64,000 bases of DNA from Sipunculus nudus. Its lineage: Eukaryota; Annelida; Sipuncula; Golfingiida; Sipunculidae. The stretch spans positions 27,705,956 to 27,769,955 of the forward strand of contig CM049312.1 of assembly GCA_026874595.1 (NCBI GenBank). The letters are read 5' to 3'. Made by a program: the position numbers and the translations under genes. Positions 1 through 11,100 of the stretch are shown here, one piece after another. Within the stretch, counting starts at the first letter, position 1. Every line of letters starts with the position of its first letter. Below the pieces are notes generated by a model that ran no database searches, was not told the origin of the DNA, and was given only the letters and a program-made list of their open reading frames with translations.

Positions 1-55
1 ACCAGCGGAAAGAGCCGAGCGTTTTGTCACTCGACTGTCCAGGCCCTAAAGGCAG
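1..55 (+). CDS. Probable penultimate coding exon (3' part) of an unrecognised upstream gene
   Basis: The first 55 bases read through 18 codons without a stop (TSGKSRAFCHSTVQALKA) and end in GGCAG followed by GTAAGC, a good 5' splice site. The exon ends in phase 1. That is exactly the phase needed by the candidate terminal exon at 344, and joining them restores a GGG codon. I do not recognise the protein. The exon's 5' boundary lies outside the window. One of the other two plus frames is also open over this short stretch, so the frame rests on the phase match. Confidence 0.45.
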
Positions 56-343
56 GTAAGCTGACCTTAAATAACTGGTCTATACGCCTAGTGCCATGTT
101 TTTTTTCTAAATTTTATTTGATACATAGTTTGCAGGCAATTTAACCAACCAATGACTATAACAAATATATAATAATATGTTCCTGTCGAGTAATTCAATA
201 TTCCCAACGTTTCATTGATATATGTCACAGGAGCCAATCACTAATTAATGGCATTAACAACTGTGAAATATAAGAAACAATGTATTTTCATGATTGTATT
301 CTCAAAATCAGTATCAAGAGTACATTTATATATTTTGCTGCAG

Positions 344-489
344 GGTTTAAAAAGCTTAACAGTCATCTTAAGTTGCAAATAGACTTCTCTGTCCAATCTG
401 CTCGGATCATCAGTTCTTCCGTGAAGAGACCAGATCCTACAGAAAGGTTTAATTTTGATATTGTTGTTCAAATAGAAACTTCAGTCTGA
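344..489 (+). CDS. Probable terminal coding exon of the same unrecognised gene
   Basis: An acceptor (TATTTTGCTGCAG) precedes 146 nt of open frame ending in TGA at 487-489. Read in phase 1 it gives GFKKLNSHLKLQ, then a polar stretch with SVKRPDPTERF, and ends IVVQIETSV. Residue use looks like real coding sequence (balanced charged and hydrophobic residues, no low complexity). A canonical AATAAA follows 70 nt after the stop. The phase fits the donor at 55-57. The family is not recognised. The alternative is a chance open frame, since an unspliced ATG at 280 is also in frame. Confidence 0.5.
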
Positions 490-558
490 TCGTCGGAGAT
501 TTTGTAGTTAATGTGTATTAATTTAATGAGTATAAAATTCCCATTCCTTCATTGTTTC

Positions 559-564
559 AATAAA
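559..564 (+). terminator. Poly(A) signal AATAAA of the upstream gene
   Basis: AATAAA lies 70 nt downstream of the candidate stop at 487-489, in an A+T-rich region followed by TTGCTATTT. This is the usual arrangement for a 3' UTR of about 100 nt. Its role is inferred from position. Confidence 0.45.
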
Positions 565-2149
565 TTGCTATTTCATATCAACTCACTTTCTTAAATATTG
601 TAACAACTGTGGGTTATGTTTTTTTGTAAGTAAAGCTTGCAAGTACGATCGTCTTAAATGGTTTTAAATAATTATGGAAAACAACATCAAGTCAGATCCT
701 CATTAGATCATTCACTTAAATCCCGTTTCAGCCGGTTATATAACTGCATGGAGATGTTCTATATTGATTATACTGATTCCTGCCGACCGCCTCTGGCCGA
801 CTGATATTCGGCATTAGACAAAGCTGTCACTGTATTAGGAGGCCTATGTGCTGTCATCTGAAAATGATTTCAATCCACAGTGTTTTCGAATCTCGAATTG
901 GCGAAAAGTGACTCTGCTAATAGCATAATGTGTCCAGATGTGACATGCCATATATCCACTCCAACAATCCTGTCCAAACGGCACAAAATACTTTCTCAGA
1001 CCAGATAAAGAAGGAATCATATGTCGGAATAATGATAAGCATATTATGTGTCCTTCTACTACCTTTTAATGCTTTTTTTAAATATTGCTGTGGATAGTTA
1101 TTCTCTCCCTCACTCTATTTCTCATATACCGGGTAGGATCACCCTTACACAGTTAAATACGGTTTATCATCCTAATTCTGTATTATAAACAAAACAATTG
1201 TCCGATCAACTTAAAAAATAAAATTCTTTATTGTGGGTCTGTATTGATTATAAATTGAGTGTTGATTTAAATCTCCTGAGAAAACTTTAATTAAAGTACG
1301 CTTGGTATAGATCGCAGGAAGTAGATACTAAGAGAAAAAAGAACATTAATCCTTGATGTTACTACGATACTACTCTATCAGCAACCGATGAACTAGAGTA
1401 TCTTTCTCAATATCCGACCGTCTTTGATTTTTGGAGTTTCATCTATAATCTTACTGTAAATATGGATGACATAGGTTTACTAAGGTATGTAGATAAAGAT
1501 ATATTATCTCAGAACCATTGGAATCAAAGCAAACATCATTGTGTTTAAACTGTATTATGTCCGTTTTTCATCTATTCCTTCCAAGCCTTCAGTAATTTTG
1601 TGTGAAACTATGATATGTTAAATTAAAGGCTATTTCTTGCTTGGTAAACTTGTGGTCCTACACGTGAAACCTCTGCGTTGAATCATACAATGTCATACAC
1701 TCTCAATGCAGGACGGTCTAATAATTTTAAGTTAATTATACAATATACCGGTAGGTGTCAGACCGGTATCCGTGCCAGACTTAGTCTTATTAAATTCACC
1801 GACTGCTTCAATCTCCTTTTCCCGCATTCAATCTTGTGCCTGTCTTTTCTCCGACGGTAGGTCCTCGTGACACCTTTGTTTGCATTCATCGGTTTTCTTC
1901 ATCCACCTACTCGTTACTGTATCATCTGGACTAAAAGTCATCGCCATCCCATCCAAGCCATGACTAAGATGTAATCACTCAGTCTTTACGTTGGAATTCA
2001 TGGAAGAGGGCCGGAGGTGGAAGTTCGTCAATGTCAAACTTGGAAGGTATAATTTTAAACCTCGATGCTCTTCACAACTCTGATGTATTCGTATTTAACT
2101 GACTGAGTGTGTTTATCCGCCCCGTGCACTTCAGAATAAAGCTGTAACT
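565..2149. other. Intergenic DNA, nothing recognised
   Basis: A+T-rich sequence between the upstream gene end and the LTR-like fragment. Only short open frames are present (for example 1678-1860, 60 codons), with no flanking splice sites that would extend them. I see no RNA gene, transposon or clear regulatory array. Confidence 0.6.
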
Positions 2150-2536
2150 CCCGCAATTATAGGAAAAGGTCCACTTTTCTGTGTCCGCTGGAATATTCTA
2201 TCACCACTCTCCTCGGCTCTAAAACACAGGCCCTTATTTAAAACTTTCACCTCCAGCCGAGAACTTTCCATTTCTCGAAGAATCCAAAGAACCTAACATG
2301 ATACAAAGTACACACGCGTTACAGGAAACATCTAGAACAACATCGCTGTGTTTCTTCATATCAGGGTTCACACGTGGGCCGGCCCGGATCGGCCAGGCGA
2401 GAAAGCTCCAGACTAGCATGACCGCTGTTTACACGTGAGACCCAACTCATGGGCCGGACTATGCCGTCATAGCAACAGACAAAGCTAGCGCTGAACAAAC
2501 ACACTGCTGCATACAATAAAAGAGACATCTATAACA
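2150..2536 (-). mobile_element. Diverged fragment of an LTR-like dispersed repeat
   Basis: This stretch aligns by eye with the right-hand part of the element at 14116-15020. Shared words in the same order include AGGTCCAC, TGTGTCCGCTGGAAT, AATCCAAAGAAC, ACACACGCG, CATAGCAA and AATAAAAGAGACA. It ends ATAACA where the other copy ends GTTACA. The left part of the element is missing or too diverged to see. Strand is given to match the LTR reading of the other copy, which runs on the minus strand. Confidence 0.55.
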
Positions 2537-2840
2537 CACTAGAATGAGATGAGCTAGACAATCACTAGGATGAGATGAGCTAGACAATCACTAACAATCA
2601 CTAGGATGAGATGAGCTAGACAATCACTTACAATCACTAGAATGAGATGAGCTAGACAATCACCAATAATCACTAGAATGAGATGAGCTAGACAATCACC
2701 AACAATCGTTAGAATGAGACGAGCTAGCCAACACTAACAATCACTAGAATGAGATGAGCTAGACAATCACTTACTATCAAGAGAGTGATATGAGCCGGAC
2801 AATCTTTGACAATCACTAGATCGGGATAAGTTAGGAGAGG
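2537..2840. repeat. Minisatellite, 27/36-bp units
   Basis: About eight imperfect tandem copies of a unit containing AATGAGATGAGCTAGAC followed by AATCACTA. Units are either about 27 bp or about 36 bp; the longer form carries an extra 9-bp ACAATCACT. The last two units are degraded (GAGAGTGATATGAGCCGGAC). The array starts immediately after the LTR-like fragment. It is unrelated in sequence to the 42-bp array further on. Confidence 0.85.
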
Positions 2841-4582
2841 ATTCAAAATATTTATTAGCATATCTGTGTTGATTAACTGGAAATTTGCATTCAGAGAATG
2901 CAGAACGGCGCCAAGTCAGCTCATTACCTGAGAATATCATTATTAGAAATGCAGCATTTCTCCTTTCAAAAATCCTGGATTCAGTTGGTAATACGGATCA
3001 CGCCCACAATTTTATCAGTTGTTTCTTGTATTATTGCCCAGCAATCCTGGATATTTCATCAAAATGCTTGAATAATGTTGCACACACACACACACATATA
3101 TAAACATAATAAAAGGAAAACGAAATTTTGTCTTCTTGAAATGTTCTACGTCATTTAATATGACTGTTGATATATATATATATGATTTCATATTTGAGCT
3201 CTAACTGTCGGTATTGGTTCTCTAGTGTCAAAACGTTAACCTAGGGGGCATACAGTTTACATCAAATTGTAAGTCACATCCTTGCTACCGGAACATCTCG
3301 CCTTCTTGATAACGGCTCTTACAGACAAACACTTCCACACTCGAACTTGATTACGACTCTTACAGCTAAAACACTTCTTCACTAGAAACTACGAAGAAAT
3401 GATGTCAATAAGTCAACAGTGCTTGACACGTGCTCGCAAACCAAACAACTTAAGATGTGCAGTACTAATAATGTTCATAAAAAATAAATATTATAAATCA
3501 AATTTTACTTAATTTTCGATTATTTTGAATGTAAATATGTATTGTTGACACTGAAAAGGTACTTAGTTGTGGGACGTATGAAAAGCTTTAGGTCATAACA
3601 ACATCTATATCATAATCCCTGGTAGTGGCACCACCCTGTTGTCACTTAACTCCTCCATAGCCTCGCTTCGGCAATATACGTTTTTTTTTTTTTTTGGATT
3701 ATCTGGAAAGATGGAAAGTGTGTCTAAAGATAGTAATTTTTTCCATATTTTCCCATACATCCTAAGGAATTTGGCATTATGTCTCGAAGGGGCTATGACA
3801 ATTGATCTTACATAAATTACGTCAGTGTATACGTATCAAACGGGTTTACTTCGCCAATGTATCAATAGCAGCTTCACTATCGTATTTGGAATGAAACTGA
3901 TCTTCAAGTGCGAAATAATTTACTTAATCTCGTAACATGAACAGTACACTGGAATATATGAAATGACCACCAGTAGCGCTTATTAAAACCAGCTGATATT
4001 TCGGTTGGTAACTATTAATCCTTTACTGCCTGAAGTTTTTAAGGAAAGGGGTTTCAGTATGGGGCGAATTCACCAGTTGGCGTATTTTTGGTAGTTTTCA
4101 CTCCGGTAAATCATTGAAAAAATGTCAAATTCATCAGAATTGAATGGGGAAATATGGGAAAATTACCCCGTTGAGACACACATAGCATCGTTCCCGACAC
4201 TTCTCGACCAACAACGGACATTCTAGACGGATGGTCGATAATTACCGAGTGCCACTATTGATTATTATTTTATTATCAACATTCATAATATTGTTGACTT
4301 GTATTGGTTAAATCGTATGAAGCCCCATCTTCTAAAAAAATGAAATTTCTTAAAATTAATAAAATATATTGGTTTATCCTAGTTTCGTGCTAGCTATATA
4401 ATGTTAGTTATACGCAAATTTAAGCACATATTTATGATGTTGTGTGTACTAAGCATGTAAACAACTTCTTATAAAGCTTTCACATTTAGGATATCTTAAT
4501 TGCTCATTTTGACACATGCTAGAAAATTAAGAGACACCTGTTATTTCTTTGTAACTCTCTAAAAAAGTTAGCGGTGTGTATT
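2841..4582. other. Intergenic DNA upstream of the GH1 gene
   Basis: A+T-rich with microsatellites at 3081-3102 ((CA)n then TA) and 3171-3182 ((TA)n), and a T16 run near 3680. The longest open frame is 72 codons (2885-3103) and runs into the CA repeat. No gene is recognised. Confidence 0.55.
3081..3102. repeat. (CA)n(TA)n microsatellite
   Basis: CA dinucleotide run passing into ATATATA. Simple sequence, no function inferred. Confidence 0.9.
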
Positions 4583-4590
4583 TATATAAA
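4583..4590 (+). promoter_or_regulatory. Candidate TATA box (TATATAAA) of the GH1 gene
   Basis: TATATAAA lies about 335 nt upstream of the GH1 start codon. About 65 nt downstream, CAACG is followed by GTAAGTAATG at 4654, a strong 5' splice site. That would fit a short noncoding first exon (about 4615-4653) spliced to a leader before 4918. This is inference only; no transcript evidence is available, and chance TATA words are expected in A+T-rich DNA. Confidence 0.25.
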
Positions 4591-4917
4591 ATGGTATGCT
4601 AAGTAACATGATAACACTTGAACTCCGTCACGTCCAGACCGCCGCTCCCAACGGTAAGTAATGTTATACATGTATTCGTTTACCTGTCGGGATCACCGCT
4701 GCATTAGGAATACAATGCGACCTAGATATCTGATAAACCAACTGAATTAACCTGCGTATGTGTCATGAATGTTGGAATCAAAACAGAAGCCACGCCACCA
4801 CTCCTATCAAATCAATAATCGTTCAGTCCGATATCGCCGAGGGTTACAGGAACGCGCGGAGATCTATATCTACATTCTGGCCAATCGATTTCTACTGAAA
4901 TCAGCGGTGTTGAAACT

Positions 4918-5074
4918 ATGGAAGTTTCGCGCCGTTTTCTCATCGCTTTAACTGTCGTCTGTTCTGCTGTTTTCGCAGCAGACGACCCATTCCTTTACGG
5001 CAAGTTCCCGGATGGATTCATCTGGAGTACGGCAACGTCCGCCTACCAGATCGAGGGGGCATGGAATGCAGACG
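4918..5074 (+). CDS. GH1 gene exon 1: signal peptide and N-terminal signature
   Basis: The start ATG has A at -3 and G at +4. It opens a 20-residue signal peptide ([20 protein letters not shown], with a likely cut before or after A21), then [16 protein letters not shown], the usual mature GH1 start. The exon ends in phase 1 within the GGT glycine codon, before GTTAGT. An upstream ATG at 4769 opens a different frame and is not used. Confidence 0.92.
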
Positions 5075-6094
5075 GTTAGTGATTAAATAAGGTTAATAAA
5101 AGTTAAATAAAGCCAATGAAAGCCAATAAAAATTAAGGATAATAAAATCATTATTCTGGAAGGTGTGCAAGCGATCACGTGTCTTTTTTGCGAATATGTT
5201 AAAATGTTTCATTAAGGATAGCTTAATACTGATTAATCTGCATGTATGAAACGCATAATAAGACAATATACGCTTTAAGTAAGCACGATTGGTATCAAAG
5301 TGTTCACTATTTTCTGTTTCTGGTCTTGACAACATTTTCATGTACGCTTCGAGCAAAAAGCATGGACACAGGTCTTCCGTTGTCTTGGATTCGGGAACTA
5401 ATATATAATGCCTTTTACTGATAGCGCGGACCTATCAGGAAAAAAATTAATGTGCAGCCTGTCTGCTCATATAAAGATATGAACTGAAATAATCCACATG
5501 ACAATCATACACAGATTGCCAAGACTAGGTGAGATACATTAGTAGATACTGCCAAAGGAATTTCCACTGAAATAAACGATACTAATAGCAAATACTCAAC
5601 ACTACTGTAAACAGTAACGTGTGCATAAAAAAATTATACATTTTTATTATATGATCCTACATTTGCATAAGAGTAATTGTTTCACCTGAGATGTAATTTC
5701 TATACCTGGTATATAAGAAATGTTATATATTTATCAGTCTTTTGAATATGTAGGTATTCAAAAACTTATGAAAATATTCAGTTTAAACCTTATACAGACA
5801 CTGTATCTATTGTAAAATGTTTAACTTACAGGTAAGGGCGAGAACATTTGGGATCGTTTCTCCCACGTGGGTGGTAATGTCTACAACAACGACACGGGTG
5901 ACGTGGCATGCGATTCCTATAATAAATACCGTGAGGACGTGCAGCTTATGAAGTCTCTCGGTGTAAGTCATATTTGAACAATCTGTTTCCATTTATCAAT
6001 AGGACTGCTTATCGCCTACGAATTTCGTATCGCAGCATATTGCGATTTTTTCATTGTATCAAATTGTAATGCAATAAGTGCATATTCTGTATTA

Positions 6095-6128
<34 letters not shown>

Positions 6129-8063
6129 TTTATTAAACATTTATCATGTTAGATATAATTACACAATATAATTTTATTTCAAACACTAAATATGACAAAA
6201 TTACTTCCCAACTACTGTTGACATTACTCAAAAATCATTTAAAATCAAAGGTTTCTTTATGCCTTGCATGTGCAAATAACTGGGCAAATAAGAAATCTGG
6301 ACTGGGGTTTAGCACAGAGAGGGATAGATGGTGTGCACAATCACAAACTTGTACCACATTCCAGCTGTTATAAGATGTGAGTAGTGAATATTAATGAATG
6401 ATTAATTAGTTTGACCTTGTTCAGCACTTCATTCTTTACTGTGAAAACAGTTCTCGTATAACAATAAATCTTCGATAAGACATGCAAATTTCCAGTGATG
6501 GAAAATTGATCTATGATATATCAGTCCTACTTTAAAGTAAACGTCTAAAGACACGGTATCGGCTTTCACTATATAAGTCTGTCATTAATTCCAACCAGTT
6601 TAATCGTCTAAATTTGTAATAAAACATTATTTTTTCTTTTTAAAAATCAGTTTCAGGCGCGTTGAGTTAATATAAAAAAAATATCGATATTTCAAAACTA
6701 TACCGCGATACGCAATATGCGAATCAACGTTTCGCGATATATCGATATATCAATAATATCATTCAGCCTATGAATCAAGCAAAAATGTATTTTCTGGCGA
6801 TTTATGCAAGAATATATTAAGATTATGGTAGCAGGATTGGCAAAAAGCTCTATCTTAATTCAGCCCAAAAGATGTTTTACACGTATAAGAATTCATGTGA
6901 TTTCTTGCTTCCTCTCTGTATATATTAGTGATCTAAGGGTAAGTCTGGTTGTGAAAAGTTCTTATAAAGCCTTCTTGAAGGAAGTAGGAACTTGTTTATC
7001 AACGAAATGTTTTTGCAAACACAGCAATGTTGACAAACGGGGAAAACATGTAACCCAAGGTTGTAGGTATCATACATGCCGAGGTAGGAACGTCACTTGT
7101 TGACCCCATTTACAAAGCTCTAGCTAATCTGACTTGCTGCCAGATGCCCTTTTTTGAATTTGTTTTGGCGAGCCCCCATGTATTATAATCATGATAATAT
7201 AAACAAAACAAGCAGCCTGTTTGCGGTGATTTCTACGTTTTTTTTTTTTTTTGCCTTTTTTATAAGAGCTCCAACGGATTTCCCCTTGACTTATAAAGGT
7301 CAGATAGGTGATTGGGCCCCTTTAATGTATTTCTATGGCGGGAAAATACATGTCAGTCTCGATGTGGAACCTTTCAGAAGATTTACAATTGTTTTGCAAT
7401 AAGGACATGTTGAACTAGTGCTCTAAGAACAAAAAAAAACAGGAAAAACATTTAGCCTGCTAAGGAGAAGCATGTAGACTTTACGATGACCTTGATAAAC
7501 TGATTCGGATATATAACTTAAAGTGAATGACCTGATTTTTTTACTTCGCGCCATTGTGTACATTGTGTAAAATAAAGGTATACATATATGCTTTAAAGAT
7601 ATATGCTTTAACGTATTTCAACCAGCAAACACTCGTTATATAACACATATTACAAATGGAATTCTCTCATTAATATTTGATTTACTCATTCACTTATTTA
7701 GATATATAATTGAAAATATCAATATTTATATGAGCAGATGATGAAAGCGTTAATATTACTAGAAATATGCATCCTGAGGAATGCAGGTCTCCGCCTTGTG
7801 GTCCTATATATGGGGCACTCCGCCACTCTTGTTTGCATTCACATATTGACCCAATATTCAAGATTCATTGGTGCATATGTGACCGCACATTTGTGAATAT
7901 TCCTTGGTCCTTCCCGAATCCGAATCCGACGCAACCCACACCAAAGTGTAATCGATTCTACATGGGCACATTCCCGAGCTGCCCTGAATGATGTTCATGA
8001 CTGCGTGTGTTATATTGTGTACAAACACAAACACAAACAAAGACACACACACACACATATATA

Positions 8064-8121
<58 letters not shown>

Positions 8122-11100
8122 AGTAAAAGGGTTTGGTTGCCGTTCCAGGATCAAAATGCTTGATACAAAAATGTAGAACTGCTATAAGATTGCTGGCAAA
8201 TGTAGAAAAAAAGGGGAATGCCCACTAAAAGAAAATTGCTTGATAACTAGCGTTGTTTACAAGGCCAATATAACAAAAAAAAACGCTTTAAAACGACTAT
8301 GCATACCCCAAGAAGTCTTTTACTCACGAACAATAGGAAAAAGAAACAGAACTATCCAAGGCACCTCACACAGTATTACATGGTCCATTATCGCTCATCC
8401 AACTACGACAAACATGGCTAACAAATGTATCCTTTGATAACAAGAGAAGCTTCAAATCATGACGTACAAAAGAACCCCACTCCGAAGCGAATACCTTAAC
8501 ACTAGCATACATCATACAGAGAAACCAATCAACCTTAAATAATCCTACTCTCGCACCCGAACATGAACTGACACAAAACAACTCAATCACCTGATAAGTG
8601 ATCATTTATTTGTGTCTAGGCATCGAAAATATTTCAAGGATATTTCAAAAATATTTCAAGTCGTTGTCTGCCAGTCATATACAAAACTTTCATTTTTTAG
8701 ATAGATGATTACATTCTGTTGGGAGCGTATGATGTTATATTTCAGTGAGCAATGACAATCAGCGCAACCAAGCGGTCTTTCTACCCAACTTGTACGCAGG
8801 GAAGGAGCCTGTTAATTTTTTTTTACACAAGTAGTTTTGCAGATTCGGACTCACAAGAGTCACTGGTTAGGGTTTGTGGGCATGGGAATCCATAAGCCCC
8901 ACAATGCACCGTGGCTTTGAATACACCAGCAACGTAGATACAATTGTAAGAGAGAAATGTCCGTTGAAATATGTTGGATAAGAATTGTTTCAAGACAAAT
9001 TATTTAAGCAGGGGTGTTTAGTGATAAGGACTTCACGGTTAAAGTAGTATTTTGTAATTATGCACATGTGAAATGTAAATAGAAGATTTCCTTGAAATTT
9101 AACAAAGTTTGACAGCTGAGACAATCAGTCCTGGCCATGACACACAATTCTAAACTGGAAGAGGGTTCGTTTTGCGGGGATCGTAACGACATCTGGTGGT
9201 AGAGTGGTTTCTATATATCAAAAGTTCATGGTTATAACCTTATCCAATAAGATAATACAATGAATAAACGAGGACGAATTATGGTAAAGGTAACGTATGC
9301 ACTATTTTAATGCCAGTAATACAATAAACGATCTGCTGTTTCGCGATGTTGCGATAGTCTGAATCTGTTTCATGACGTCATTCTGTCATTTTTAGTTTGC
9401 AGAATGCACACTCATATGCACATTTATCAATAAAAAACAGAGATTCATTCATTTAATATGATTATAAAACAAATCTTACAGCATTAAAATATATCATTTA
9501 CAGCGAATATAACATCAAAGCAATTCTGAAGTTGAATTAAAGAGTGACGTTTCTACAAATGACACTTTATGCAGATGTTATCGGTATATTCTGAGCATAA
9601 AACCGCTGGAGGATTCCCTCTTATATTCACCCATCAAAATACTTCAGTTTCCATTATTTTCTATGGTATTTCTTGTGTGTTAAGTACCGAGTCCTCAATC
9701 CGTCAAACATTTCAACATTCCACCCTTCTCCATATTCAGTCAGTGTCTCTCAGGAATAATGCAAGCGGACACTACAGACTGCAGCCTCGATTAAATCAGT
9801 CTCAGCTAAAGCTCGTTTGATGTGTGTGATGTGCCCTGTCGTTGACACATGACATTTAATCTGCTAAAGTAAATACAGTGTCACCGTGAGCACCAGTTCA
9901 TCTTCAGGTGGAAGTACCCCTCTCACTCGATAAATAATACATATCAAGATCCCCTACCTACATCTGGACCAACAAGGCACTCACCCATGAATACATATAT
10001 AGAATACCTACTTTCAAATTCGGGTCTGGTAGCTATATACTTTGGTTGGCTTCATATTCGCTAGTAAACATTTTGCGATTTTCACTTTTTCAGTGACCCG
10101 GGAGGGTCCCATTTTCGCGATCCCACCTTACAAAAGACCTTCACAGAGTTAAGCCAATATTATATTTCTTACTCATATCAAATAATATTACTTATATCAA
10201 ATAATAATTAAACCGGCTTCTGTGGCACAGGGGTAGAGCACAGGGCTCAAAGCCAGAGATCGAGACTTCGAATCTAAGCCGATGCAGTGAGATATTTCAC
10301 CCCAGGTGGTCGCTCTACAGGCTTAATTGGGAGACTATGCCCAACACTCGTGTTTCACTCACAAATGAGTGCTCCTTTCGGGGGTTCTTCGATGTTATGA
10401 CAGAGCAATGGGGATGACACACACCCAGGACCTGCAGGAGTGATACACCGAGCCTAGTAGCCCAGTGTAAGCCCCTGTCACGTAGTCCAAGATCGGAATG
10501 GAATTCTGCAGATGTACATGTACTTACTTAAGCAAGCATTAACAAAATGGAGGCGGTTACCTGCACCAACGAATCTTTTAAAATATAATAATAATAAGTG
10601 TGCAAAATCTTAGTAATTACACGGAGACCCAAGGAAACATAGGAATTATTACTATAATAAAGTTATTATTTATTAACGGCAGACAATTTGAAAGATCCGA
10701 TATAATTTCTAATAGCAATATTTGAACATACAAGATATAAAATCATTCATTGTATTAATTTTTCTACCTTTCATCTTGCCTTCAACGATATAGAACCTCT
10801 TATTCACGTCGGCTTTATTTAAGCCCATAATTCCCCAAAATTTGAAAACCTCGCGAACAAAAAGGCAACCTCAGTAATTATTGCTGCTGCACATGTGCAG
10901 ACACGTGGATGTATATTAGTGAACTTTTATTGTACCGGAACCAAGAAAACAGGTATTACATTGTGGCCTAGTTTACGTTAGTTGGTTTGTCTGTAAGCAA
11001 CGTTTCTCAAAAAGAAAAATCGCGGATGCGCAGTTACCGGTGCACTTGCTATTTGGACACACTGAAACCCGGGCCCAGACTGAGAAACCCGGGCCTAATT

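Noticed and set aside
6804-7103. 99-codon plus-strand open frame in intron 2
   Set aside because: No recognised motif, no supporting splice sites in phase with the GH1 exons, and composition like the surrounding A+T-rich intron.
7858-8176. Open frames on both strands across 7.9-8.2 kb
   Set aside because: They are created by the CA/TA microsatellite (runs of alternating Ile and Tyr).
10215-10280. Functional tRNA gene
   Set aside because: Acceptor and T-arm pair, but the head is only 66 nt with a poor anticodon arm, and it is attached to a SINE-like body.
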